A stretch of DNA of 13,442 nucleotides from Betaproteobacteria bacterium (GCA_025355395.1 JANXZT010000226.1:1-13442), one strand, 5' to 3'. Counted from the first letter of the stretch, positions 1 through 6,148 are shown. A program made the numbers and translations. The notes: a model not told the origin generated them from the sequence alone.

Positions 1-2
1 TA

Positions 3-869
3 GGTTCGGAACGCGACCCGATCCCCGTCGCCGCGGGGATCGGGTTACGTTTCCAACATCATCAAGCAGTCGTCGACGAGCGCCCCGAGGTCGCGTGGCT
101 GGAGGTACATACCGAGAACTACATGGGCGGTGGCACTCCGCTGCGCTATCTCGACGCCATCCACTGCAATTATCCGATTTCGTTGCATGGTGTCGGCCTG
201 TCGCTGGGTAGCGCGGAAGGACTCGATACGTCGCATCTCGAGCGGATTCGCCGGGTCATCAACCGGGTCGATCCCGGGCTCGTGTCCGAGCACCTGTCGT
301 GGAGCATCGCGGGGGAGGCGTACCTTGCCGATCTCTTGCCGCTGCCGTTGACCGAAGAAGCACTCGACGTCGTCTGTCGCAACATCGACCAGACGCAATC
401 CTTCTTGCAGCGCCGGATTCTGCTCGAGAACCCGTCGTCGTACCTGCGTTTCAGCCATTCGACCATTCCGGAATGGGAGTTTCTTGCCGCGGTCGCCGAT
501 CGAACCGGCTGCGGCATCCTCTGCGATGTCAACAACATCTACGTTAGCGCCTGCAACCACGGCTGGGATGCTTCGGCTTATCTTGCCGCGCTGCCGATAC
601 GAGCCATTGGCGAGATTCACCTCGCCGGCCATGCGGTCCGGCCGCTCGAAGGCGGGCAGACGCTCCGCATTGACGACCACGGCTCGCGCGTCGCGCCGGA
701 AGTCTGGACGCTTTATGGACAGGCACTGGTGCGCTTCGGTCCGGTGCCGACGTTGGTTGAATGGGATACCAATCTGCCGCCGCTGGAAGTGCTTTTGATG
801 GAGGCTGCGCAAGCCGCTTCGATGCTGCACCGCGCCAGCGAGGAGACTGTCCATGCCGTCGCTGCGTGA
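3..869 (+). CDS. bufB: BufB-type multinuclear non-heme iron oxidase (MNIO, DUF692), 5' end outside window
   Basis: MNIO enzymes modify cysteines of bufferin-type precursor peptides (RiPPs), acting in the cytoplasm with a bound partner protein. The frame is open to the left edge, about 288 codons visible. The first ATG in the window (123) is too late: upstream codons read AGIGLR, then WLEVHTENYMGGG, which is the conserved family N-terminus, so only a few codons are missing. Metal-ligand motifs expected of the TIM-barrel family are present in order: EVHTENY, SLHGVGLSLG, SEHLSW, LLENPSSYL, CDVNNIYVS, EIHLAGH, DDHGSRV and VEWDTN. The stop overlaps the next gene by 17 bases, a tight bufB-bufC coupling. 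The bufferin precursor (DUF2282-type) should lie just upstream but cannot be seen. Family call is firm; the bufferin substrate is inferred from neighbours. Confidence 0.9.
   Translation, partial: GSERDPIPVAAGIGLRFQHHQAVVDERPEVAWLEVHTENYMGGGTPLRYLDAIHCNYPISLHGVGLSLGSAEGLDTSHLERIRRVINRVDPGLVSEHLSWSIAGEAYLADLLPLPLTEEALDVVCRNIDQTQSFLQRRILLENPSSYLRFSHSTIPEWEFLAAVADRTGCGILCDVNNIYVSACNHGWDASAYLAALPIRAIGEIHLAGHAVRPLEGGQTLRIDDHGSRVAPEVWTLYGQALVRFGPVPTLVEWDTNLPPLEVLLMEAAQAASMLHRASEETVHAVAA
17..44 (+). repeat. Perfect hairpin inside the first visible codons of bufB
   Basis: A 10-bp perfect stem (CCCGATCCCC, 17-26, with GGGGATCGGG, 35-44) encloses an 8-base loop. It lies within the conserved N-terminal codons of the MNIO gene (encoding roughly PIPVAAGIG). 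No T-run follows, so it is not a typical terminator. It could stabilise or attenuate the message between the precursor gene and bufB. The function is inference. Confidence 0.5.
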
Positions 870-1656
870 TGTCCAGCATGCCGTACGGCGCAGCCTCCTG
901 CAGCGCGAGGATGGCGATGCGGCAGGGTATGTTCTCGGTGATGGCCTCACACCCCAGCAGCGGCTGGGCGTCTACCACAACACATTCGTCGCCACGCTGA
1001 CCACTGCGCTGCGCCTTTCCTACCCTGCGATTCACGGGCTGGTCGGCGCGGAGTTCTTCGATGGTTGCGCACAGGTCTTCGTGCACGAACGTCCCCCGCG
1101 TGGCGCCTACCTCAACGAATACGGGGGCGAATTCCCCGAGTTCCTGGAGCGGTTCCCGGCTACGACTTCGGTGGTCTACATGGCCGACGTCGCCCGCCTC
1201 GAATGGGCCGTCAACCGTGCCCTTCACGCGCCGGATGTCGAGTCGCTGGACGTCGCCCGTCTCGCCAAGATCTCGCCAGCGGACGAGGACCGCGTTCGAT
1301 TCGTCGCCCACCCGTCGGTCGGCTTCGTGCGGACGGACCATCCGGTCGACGCCATCTGGCGAGCTGTATTGGGACAGGACAATAGCGCACTTGCCGCGAT
1401 CGATCTGGCCGCCGGGCCCGTGTGTTTGATGGTGCAACGCCTTTCAAGCGGCGTCGAGGTCATACGCCTCGATGAGGGCGCGTGGCGCTTTGCCGTTGAT
1501 CTGTGCGCCGGCCAATCGTTGGGTAGCGCGCTTGACGCCGCGGTTGGCGTCGACGCGCCGGCCCTGCTTGCGGACCACCTGACCGCCGGACGGTTCATCG
1601 AGTTCAGCTTGACCGACACCGCGCCCGCCGTTCAGGAGCAGGAGACCTTGTTGTGA
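853..1656 (+). CDS. bufC: BufC-like DUF2063/HvfC-family MNIO partner protein
   Basis: Proteins of this family are the partners of DUF692 enzymes and are thought to present the precursor peptide to the MNIO; they act in the cytoplasm. The 267-residue protein has the typical N-terminal helical DUF2063 region: VQHAVRRSLLQRE, then QQRLGVYHNTFVATLTTALRLSYPAIHGLVGAEFF at about residues 36-70, and the ERPPRGAYLNEYGGEFPEFL segment at about 78-97. The C-terminal part is more divergent. The ATG at 853 is supported by GAGGAG at 840-845, seven bases upstream and inside the end of bufB. Its stop overlaps the next start as GTGA. The gene was once annotated as a putative DNA-binding domain family; that older name is not supported by the context. 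Confidence 0.85.
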   Translation: MPSLRDVQHAVRRSLLQREDGDAAGYVLGDGLTPQQRLGVYHNTFVATLTTALRLSYPAIHGLVGAEFFDGCAQVFVHERPPRGAYLNEYGGEFPEFLERFPATTSVVYMADVARLEWAVNRALHAPDVESLDVARLAKISPADEDRVRFVAHPSVGFVRTDHPVDAIWRAVLGQDNSALAAIDLAAGPVCLMVQRLSSGVEVIRLDEGAWRFAVDLCAGQSLGSALDAAVGVDAPALLADHLTAGRFIEFSLTDTAPAVQEQETLL

Positions 1657-2117
1657 CCAATCTCGCCGTTTCATCGTCCTCACGCTCAACCGTGATGATG
1701 ATTGTCAGACGCATGCGTCGATGGCTGGACGCTGTTCCCTATTCGGTGCTCGCCATGCCGTTGCGGTTGGCGGTGGCGACCGTATTCTGGAACTCGGGCA
1801 CCACCAAGCTCGCCAATTGGGACACGGCCATCGCGCTGTTTACCGACGAATACCACGTGCCGCTGCTACCGCCGGAAATTGCGGCCTATCTCGCGGCAAC
1901 GATCGAGTTGACGACACCGGTGCTGCTGGTACTTGGACTATTTACGCGGCCCGCTGCCGCGGTACTCCTCGGCATGACCCTCGTGATCGAAGTCTTCGTC
2001 TATCCGCAAGCGTGGCCGGTGCACATCCAGTGGGCGGCAATGCTGCTAGTCCTTCTTTGTCGCGGAGCGGGAAAACTGTCGATCGATCGTCTACTGTGGA
2101 GGAAGGATACGAATTGA
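1653..2117 (+). CDS. DoxX-family inner-membrane protein of the bufferin operon
   Basis: A 154-residue DoxX-like membrane protein. After a short basic N-terminus it shows about four hydrophobic segments: about residues 30-47 (PLRLAVATVFWNSGTTKL), 75-95 (AYLAATIELTTPVLLVLGLF), 97-116 (RPAAAVLLGMTLVIEVFVYP) and 122-137. The phrase FWNSGTTKLANW, followed by a GLFTRPAAAVLL helix, is typical of the family. The GTG start overlaps the bufC stop by four bases and has GGAG at 1641-1644 at good spacing; an in-frame ATG at 1695 is the fallback. DoxX genes are a common fourth member of bufferin operons (bufABCD-like), but its biochemical role there is unclear. It is the last gene of this operon; the next gene runs convergently. 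Confidence 0.85.
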   Translation: MTNLAVSSSSRSTVMMIVRRMRRWLDAVPYSVLAMPLRLAVATVFWNSGTTKLANWDTAIALFTDEYHVPLLPPEIAAYLAATIELTTPVLLVLGLFTRPAAAVLLGMTLVIEVFVYPQAWPVHIQWAAMLLVLLCRGAGKLSIDRLLWRKDTN

Positions 2118-2220
2118 TGGCAACGGCGTAGCCCGCCCCCGCCTCCCTGCGGACTATGCAACAGACCGCAAAATCGAACCATAGACGTACGGATTGCGCG
2201 GCCTCTTTTCTCCGATCCGA

Positions 2221-2583
2221 TTACGCCGCCGAGCTGAAGTCGGCCATCATGAGGGTCAACTTTCCCTCGCCATGGCAGTACGCGCACGGCTTGGCTCGCG
2301 GCAGATGCGGGTCGAACGTTACATATCCGAACCCGCGGCAATGCATGCAACTCATCGACTGCAGTTTCCGTTTGATGGGATTGGGTCTGCCCGGCGTTCC
2401 GCCCGTTGGCTTGCTTTTCGCAAGTTCCGGCTTGTGGGCGGGTACGCGCATGTGCTTGGTCGATGAGGGATCCTTGGCCGCACTGAGTACTCTGCGGCAG
2501 TGTTCGCAGACGACCGTGGCCGCTCCGGCCGGGATTTGTTTCAGGCTGCCCGGGCACCGCTTTGTGGGGTTTGATGCCTCCAT
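2221..2583 (-). CDS. Small zinc-finger-like protein with two CxxCxGxG motifs
   Basis: A 120-residue protein of unknown function. The C-terminal part has two DnaJ-like repeats, C79-x2-C82-x-G-x-G and C100-x2-C103-H-G-x-G, which would bind one zinc ion. An N-terminal C10...C26-x2-C29 with H44/H50 may form a second site. A basic, proline-rich linker (about residues 46-73) joins them. The open frame runs much further upstream, but ATG 2583 is chosen because AAAGGAG lies eight bases upstream and because codons before it translate a tRNA remnant. No membrane segment or catalytic motif is visible. It is convergent to the DoxX gene and lies beside tRNA and transposase remnants, so it may be mobile-element cargo. 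It is not a DnaJ: no J domain is present. Confidence 0.65.
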   Translation of the reverse strand: MEASNPTKRCPGSLKQIPAGAATVVCEHCRRVLSAAKDPSSTKHMRVPAHKPELAKSKPTGGTPGRPNPIKRKLQSMSCMHCRGFGYVTFDPHLPRAKPCAYCHGEGKLTLMMADFSSAA

Positions 2584-2689
2584 TCGATACGCTCCTTTCA
2601 CGGGTCCATTGATTGAGCCCAAAACCGCGACACATGCGGTCGAGGACCCCGCTCGGGTGCTGACGGAAGCTACCCAAGCGGTAAACGAA

Positions 2690-2715
2690 AACGGCCTACC
2701 GGGAGGTAAGCCGTT
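2690..2715 (-). terminator. Intrinsic terminator downstream of the first tRNA-fMet remnant
   Basis: Read on the minus strand, AACGGC and GCCGTT bound an 11-bp stem with one mismatch and a four-base loop. It is followed by TTTTCGTTT. It starts about nine bases past the CCA end of the tRNA remnant at 2724, as expected for a tRNA transcription terminator that survived after the tRNA decayed. Confidence 0.65.
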
Positions 2716-2723
2716 GAATTCGT

Positions 2724-2768
2724 TGGTTGCGGGGCAGGGTGAACCTGCGACCTTCGGGTTATGAGCGC
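2724..2768 (-). pseudogene. Degenerate 3' half of initiator tRNA-fMet (CAT anticodon)
   Basis: On the minus strand the segment reads CTCATAACCCGAAGGTCGC, then a T-arm GCAGG...CCTGC, and ends CCCCGCAACCA. This matches the anticodon loop, variable region, T-arm and encoded CCA of bacterial initiator tRNA-fMet. The T-loop has lost bases (only TTCAC between the stem arms). The expected 5' half (CGCGGGG...GGAGCAG) is not found beyond it. It is therefore a broken tRNA or an integration-site remnant rather than a working gene. Confidence 0.75.
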
Positions 2769-3009
2769 GCGGCCCGGCTAAGAACCCGCAACTCAGCGAG
2801 CTTATGGCCAGTTTGGCCACAATTAGTTCCAGCAAGACACATTCAAATCCATCCCCAGTCGCGGACGCATTGCACCGCAAGCCGGAGACCTCCGACACGC
2901 GCGTCTAATAACGGAAACGGATATCGTCGTTCGTTTACTTGCGTGCCATTGTATCACATGGGAAGAGAACGCGGCGACTCAAGCTTGAGCAGTGAAACCC
3001 GGCCTCACA

Positions 3010-3300
3010 TGGCTCTCAATGAATGTGAATGCCGCGCCAGGATCCGTCACATCCATCGCGACCCGGCCGTCATCGCCGAATGCCGCCGGTACGATCTGCG
3101 GGATACGTCAGAATCGCCCCTCGGTGCCTGTCGCGACTGCTACGCCCTCGAGCATCGCCGATCACGATTGGAATTCGCAAGGCACCTGCGCCGCAAGGAC
3201 TCCCCCCGCTACATCCGCCTTGATACCGTGCGCCAAGACGATCTGGATGGCGCCAAGGGTGTCTATCATATCAACGCCGTCGACATCGTCACCCAGTGGG
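3010..3300 (+). pseudogene. Transposase / integrase-core (DDE) fragment
   Basis: In the + frame the codons from about 3190 to 3300 read YIRLDTVRQDDLDGAKG followed by VYHINAVDIVTQWE. This strongly resembles the beginning of an rve-type DDE transposase core, where the D of LDTV would be the first catalytic aspartate and NAVD the following strand. After QWE the match stops, so the second and third acidic residues are missing. The upstream part (from about 3010) is open but not recognisable. It is a short dead remnant of an insertion sequence lying between two tRNA-fMet fragments. Confidence 0.6.
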
Positions 3301-3441
3301 AGCTGGCGCCTCAGTGGAGCCGCCCATCCGCGGATGCTACGCCGCTCGAACGGCCGCGGCACAAGCCAAGGCTGGCGGATGCCTTGACGGATGCCTCGAA
3401 AGTGCTTCCAACGCGCTTACATCAGGCCTAACAAAGGAAAA

Positions 3442-3467
3442 GGGTTACGGCAGATTGTGCGTAACCC
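3442..3467 (-). terminator. Intrinsic terminator downstream of the second tRNA-fMet remnant
   Basis: An 8-bp perfect stem (GGGTTACG with CGTAACCC) has a 10-base loop. On the minus strand it is followed by TTTTCCTTTGT. It lies 10 bases past the CCA end of the tRNA remnant at 3478. Its sequence differs from the terminator at 2690-2715. Confidence 0.65.
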
Positions 3468-3477
3468 ATTGATTGTT

Positions 3478-3525
3478 TGGTTGCGGGGGCAGGATTTTAA
3501 CCTGCGACCTTCAAGTTATGAGGCG
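3478..3525 (-). pseudogene. Second degenerate 3' half of initiator tRNA-fMet
   Basis: The minus strand reads CTCATAACTTGAAGGTCGC, a T-arm with intact GCAGG/CCTGC stem, and CCCCCGCAACCA. It is nearly the initiator tRNA-fMet 3' half, but the anticodon-stem CCCG has become CTTG and the T-loop C is replaced by A. No matching 5' half follows at higher coordinates. It is a direct repeat of the remnant at 2724-2768, about 754 bases away and in the same orientation. Confidence 0.75.
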
Positions 3526-3654
3526 GGTTTTGGCAATTTCGGGACGTACTAAATCAATAGCTTGCAACGCTTGCCAATTTCGAACCCTGCGTAGTCCAGT
3601 CACAATTACGGCTCAGTCAATCTAGGTCCGTCACAATAAGCGATGGGTCCTTGC

Positions 3655-3774
3655 TTAGGCGAAACGACGCTTGATGTCCAAGGGCTTTTGCTCCTTGAGC
3701 AAGTGGTAGCAGCCGCGCGCCAGCTTGTGGGCGTAATGTCCGGAAACTCCGCCGACTGCCATGCGGCAGCTCAT
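3655..3774 (-). pseudogene. C-terminal transposase fragment, IS110-like
   Basis: A 39-codon minus-strand frame ends in GHYAHKLARGCYHLLKEQ and then KPLDIKRRFA. The A-x-KLARACYxxLK-x-Q-x-P-F-D pattern resembles the extreme C-terminus of IS110-family transposases. The rest of that gene is absent: a TGA precedes the ATG in frame. It is an IS scar. The family assignment is tentative. Confidence 0.45.
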
Positions 3775-3775
3775 T

Positions 3776-3970
3776 CATATAATTGAGCAATCCACCAAGT
3801 CGAGGACGGCGAACGAGCCGTCCCTCTCCATCCGCGGAGGCCGCGCGGGATGATCAGCACATTGTCGAGCCCTTGGTGATGCAGTTCGTGTAAATGGGCG
3901 CCGCATTTTCGGAGCGGGCACCGTAGCATTCCCTGCGCGATCGGCATCAGCCTCGATACCCTCATTTGGA
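3776..3970. other. Non-genic stretch before the Fic repeat array
   Basis: The minus-strand open frame here (64 codons, 3771-3965) shows no recognisable family and is probably decayed mobile DNA. A 7-bp perfect hairpin, GGACGGC at 3804-3810 with GCCGTCC at 3817-3823, lies within it. A + strand frame without a start runs into the repeat array and ends at TAG (4019-4021), giving an SGHK-type repeat peptide. I see no supportable gene. Confidence 0.4.
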
Positions 3971-4018
3971 AGCGGACACAGAAGCGGACATAAAATCGGC
4001 CATAACAGCGGCCATAAA
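3971..4018 (+). repeat. Four tandem 12-bp repeats upstream of the Fic gene
   Basis: Units start at 3971, 3983, 3995 and 4007 with exact 12-base spacing: AGCGGACACAGA, AGCGGACATAAA, ATCGGCCATAAC and AGCGGCCATAAA. The consensus is AGCGG(A/C)CATAAA. The same motif recurs at 4074 and 4086, inside the first codons of the Fic gene. Placement on both sides of the promoter suggests an operator bound by a helical protein; this is inference. Confidence 0.8.
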
Positions 4019-4024
4019 TAGCTA

Positions 4025-4054
4025 TTGATAGCGTTTAACTACTTGATATATAAT
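4025..4054 (+). promoter_or_regulatory. Sigma70-like promoter of the Fic gene
   Basis: TTGATA (4025-4030) and TATAAT (4049-4054) are separated by 18 bases in an AT-rich patch within otherwise GC-rich DNA. Transcription would begin near 4060-4061, on or next to the first ATG. No ribosome-binding site lies before that ATG, so the transcript may be leaderless. An inverted pair TTGAT/ATCAA (4043-4047 and 4056-4060) overlaps the -10 region. Confidence 0.6.
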
Positions 4055-4059
4055 CATCA

Positions 4060-5295
4060 ATGGCTATTAAAAAAGCGGACATTAAAGCGGCCATTAAACC
4101 GGCGAAAGACCGTGGCGAGTCCGTCTCCAAGATGGAGCCCCTGCTGATCGGCGAGGGTTCGCGTCATCGCCCTGCACTGACCGATCTATCCGTGGAACTG
4201 GCGCAGAAGAGCGCTGGATTCCGTCGCAGCCTTCCCGGAAGCCTGCTTGCCTCGCTCGCGGACCTCGTGCGGTCGATGAACTGCTATTACAGCAATCTGA
4301 TCGAAGGGCACGAGACGCACCCCATTGACATCGAGCGCGCCCTCAAGGAGGACTACAGCAAGGACGCTAAAAAACGCGACCTCCAGCTCGAAGCGAAGGC
4401 GCACATCAGAGTTCAGCAATGGATCGATAGCGGTGGGCTTAAGGGCCGCGCCGTCACTGCCGAATCGATCCGCGAAATCCATCGACGCTTTTGCGAACTC
4501 CTGCCGAATGATTTGCAGTGGATCGAAGACCCGGCGACGAAAGAGCGGATACGGCTGATCCCTGGCGAGCTACGTGGCCGCGATGTCGTAGTCGGCAATC
4601 ACGTCGCGATCAGTCCGCTCGCAGTACCTCGCTTCCTCCAACGCTTCGAGGAAATCTACGGTCACCTCGGCAAGGCCGAAACCATACTCGCGGCGGCAGC
4701 AGCGCATCAACGCCTCGTTTGGATTCACCCATTTCTTGACGGCAACGGCCGCGTTGCTCGGCTGATGTCGCATGCAACCCAGCTTGAGGCGCTCGATACA
4801 GGGGCCGTGTGGTCGATCGCTCGCGGCCTCGCCCGCAACGTGCAAGCTTACAAGGGACACCTCGCCGCCTGCGACGAAACTCGGCGCAACGATCTCGATG
4901 GAAGAGGCAATCTGAGCGAAGAAAGTCTCGCCGACTTTACGCGGTTCTTCCTCACTACGTGCATCGATCAAGTTACCTTCATGGAGCAGTTGATGCAGCC
5001 AGATCGGCTGCGCACGCGCATTCTGCTTTGGGCCGAAGAGGAGACCAGGCTCGATCATCTGCCGCCACAATCAGGCAGTATTCTGGAGGCCGTCCTCTAT
5101 CGTGGCGAGCTCCCGCGCGCCGACGCAAGCAATGTCGTCGCCACGGGCGAGCGTCAAGCCCGCCGCGTCGTTTCCGCCCTGCTGGAACAGGGCATCCTCA
5201 CGTCAGAAAGCACGCGCGCGCCGCTGCGCCTCGCCTTCCCCGCCAAGTTGGCATCGCGCTGGATGCCGGGACTATTCCCGGAAGGGCCAGACTGA
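4060..5295 (+). CDS. fic: Fic-family AMP-transferase with C-terminal helix-turn-helix
   Basis: Fic enzymes transfer AMP (or another nucleotide phosphate) from a nucleotide to protein hydroxyls. This 411-residue protein has the catalytic motif HPFLDGNGR at 223-231, and an N-terminal SNLIEG (78-83) that fits the class II inhibitory helix (S/T-x3-E-G/N), so it is probably autoinhibited. The LADLVRSMNCYYSNLIEGH region is typical of the long Fic/DUF4172-like group. The C-terminus (about 345-400) looks like a winged helix-turn-helix, suggesting DNA binding. ATG 4060 has no Shine-Dalgarno; ATG 4132 (MEPLL) also matches where relatives often begin. The first codons encode KADIKAAIK, made by two copies of the 12-bp repeat found upstream. 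It is convergent with the VapBC pair, 29 bases apart. Target unknown. Confidence 0.9.
   Translation: MAIKKADIKAAIKPAKDRGESVSKMEPLLIGEGSRHRPALTDLSVELAQKSAGFRRSLPGSLLASLADLVRSMNCYYSNLIEGHETHPIDIERALKEDYSKDAKKRDLQLEAKAHIRVQQWIDSGGLKGRAVTAESIREIHRRFCELLPNDLQWIEDPATKERIRLIPGELRGRDVVVGNHVAISPLAVPRFLQRFEEIYGHLGKAETILAAAAAHQRLVWIHPFLDGNGRVARLMSHATQLEALDTGAVWSIARGLARNVQAYKGHLAACDETRRNDLDGRGNLSEESLADFTRFFLTTCIDQVTFMEQLMQPDRLRTRILLWAEEETRLDHLPPQSGSILEAVLYRGELPRADASNVVATGERQARRVVSALLEQGILTSESTRAPLRLAFPAKLASRWMPGLFPEGPD
4074..4097 (+). repeat. Two intragenic copies of the 12-bp Fic repeat
   Basis: AGCGGACATTAA (4074-4085) and AGCGGCCATTAA (4086-4097) continue the upstream consensus inside the coding region. 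Weaker units flank them at about 4062 and 4098. They encode ADIK and AAIK-type repeats. The upstream array is in a different frame, so the conservation acts at the DNA level. Confidence 0.7.
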
Positions 5296-5324
5296 GTGCG
5301 ACCGAACCGCTACCCGCAGCTGGA

Positions 5325-5723
5325 CTACAGACGGCGTACTTGCGGGAGGGCGCCCATCTTGCGGTCAAGCGTGAGCGTGGTGAGTTCCGCGCGGCGATAA
5401 TCGTCGGCAATCAGGCGATCGAGCAGGCCGCAGCCCGCGGCGGCCTCCAGGGCGGCGAACACCGCCGCCCCGTTCAGCGGCGCCACGAGACCGCTCTTAA
5501 GCACACTGGCAAGTGCGGCGCGTGCGTCGGATTTGGACACGCCATAGTGATGCTGCAGGGCGATATAGGCCTCGCCAACAACCTGATTCGATGCAAACAC
5601 CTCGGCATCGTCGCGCTCGATGAGCGCGGTCAGCTTGCGCACGCAGTGTTCGAAGCCGTCCTCGGGATCGCCAGTCGCCAGCCGGACGAGGATCGAGGTA
5701 TCAATCCCGAAGCGTGCGGTCAT
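5325..5723 (-). CDS. vapC: PIN-domain ribonuclease toxin (VapC-like)
   Basis: A 132-residue PIN-domain protein, the usual VapC size. The acidic metal-binding quartet is visible: D8 in the opening FGIDTSILVRL, E51 in NQVVGEAYIAL, D102 in GLLDRLIADD and D120 in TLDRK. Such toxins cleave RNA (often tRNA or rRNA) until a cognate antitoxin binds. It lacks its own ribosome-binding site. Its ATG lies 23 bases inside the antitoxin gene, so translation is coupled. It is convergent with the Fic gene. Family membership is clear; the RNA target is unknown. Confidence 0.9.
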   Translation of the reverse strand: MTARFGIDTSILVRLATGDPEDGFEHCVRKLTALIERDDAEVFASNQVVGEAYIALQHHYGVSKSDARAALASVLKSGLVAPLNGAAVFAALEAAAGCGLLDRLIADDYRRAELTTLTLDRKMGALPQVRRL

Positions 5724-5943
5724 GGGGCTTGTTGCGGAAGGCTTCGAGATCGAAGGTGCCTATGCCACGGCGTAGCTTGCCGCGCAGCGGCGCGAGACGC
5801 GTCCGGTCGACGTGTCGGGCGCGCAACACAAAACCGTCAGGTCCCTCCTCGAGTTCGATCCGATCGCCAGGCTTTACGCCCAGTGCCTCCAAGACTCGGG
5901 CGGGAAATGTGACCTGTCGCTTCGCGGTAATCTTGACGAACAT
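5701..5943 (-). CDS. vapB: AbrB/MazE-fold antitoxin (VapB-like)
   Basis: An 80-residue antitoxin. Residues 1-45 form a SpoVT/AbrB swapped-hairpin DNA-binding domain: VKITAKRQVTFPARVLEALG, then VKPGDRIELEEGPDGFVL. The C-terminal tail (about 46-80), rich in Arg and Phe (LRRGIGTFDLEAFRNKP), is the part expected to block the toxin active site. A purine-rich AAGGAAA lies about ten bases upstream of the ATG. It precedes and overlaps the PIN toxin gene by 23 bases, the standard order of the type II system. It probably represses its own promoter through the inverted repeat at 5967-5993. Confidence 0.9.
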   Translation of the reverse strand: MFVKITAKRQVTFPARVLEALGVKPGDRIELEEGPDGFVLRARHVDRTRLAPLRGKLRRGIGTFDLEAFRNKPHDRTLRD

Positions 5944-5966
5944 GGTGGCGATTTCCTTTCAATTCA

Positions 5967-5993
5967 CCTTACCAGAACTGTATATCGGTAAGG
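5967..5993 (-). promoter_or_regulatory. Inverted-repeat operator upstream of vapBC
   Basis: CCTTACC (5967-5973) and GGTAAGG (5987-5993) form a perfect 7-bp inverted repeat with a 13-base spacer, 24 bases upstream of the antitoxin ATG. The spacer is AT-rich (contains GATATACAG on the minus strand). The location and symmetry fit autorepression by the antitoxin-toxin complex. Confidence 0.65.
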
Positions 5994-6148
5994 CGCGGGC
6001 GTCAAGCGGCGGACGGATAGAGCATTGCAGTCAACATCGAGTGGGGGCGAGCAGCGTTGGCGCAGGTCACCAGCCAGCTCTGAGTTGCACATTGAGAGGT
6101 GCGAGATCCATATCTATTGACACTTACGAATCTGCATGACAACTGCTC
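5994..6148. other. Intergenic stretch without recognisable gene
   Basis: No start with ribosome-binding site and no known protein pattern seen on either strand. A CTTACGAATC (6123-6132) and CTCCGTCATTC (6146-6156) pair recurs at 7001-7022. Confidence 0.5.

Noticed and set aside
544..1437. Long minus-strand open frame (297 codons) opposite bufB/bufC
   Set aside because: It lies antisense to two well-recognised genes, has no family pattern, and is explained by GC-rich codon use.
2724..2768. Functional tRNA-Met gene
   Set aside because: Only the 3' half is present, the T-loop is shortened and no 5' acceptor strand pairs with CCCCGC.
2584..2898. N-terminal extension of the small zinc-finger protein
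   Set aside because: The extra codons translate a tRNA-fMet remnant and its terminator. A strong ribosome-binding site sits just before ATG 2583.
3971..4097. CRISPR or tRNA-related repeat at the Fic promoter
   Set aside because: The repeat unit is 12 bases and contiguous, with no spacers; it fits iterons or operators.
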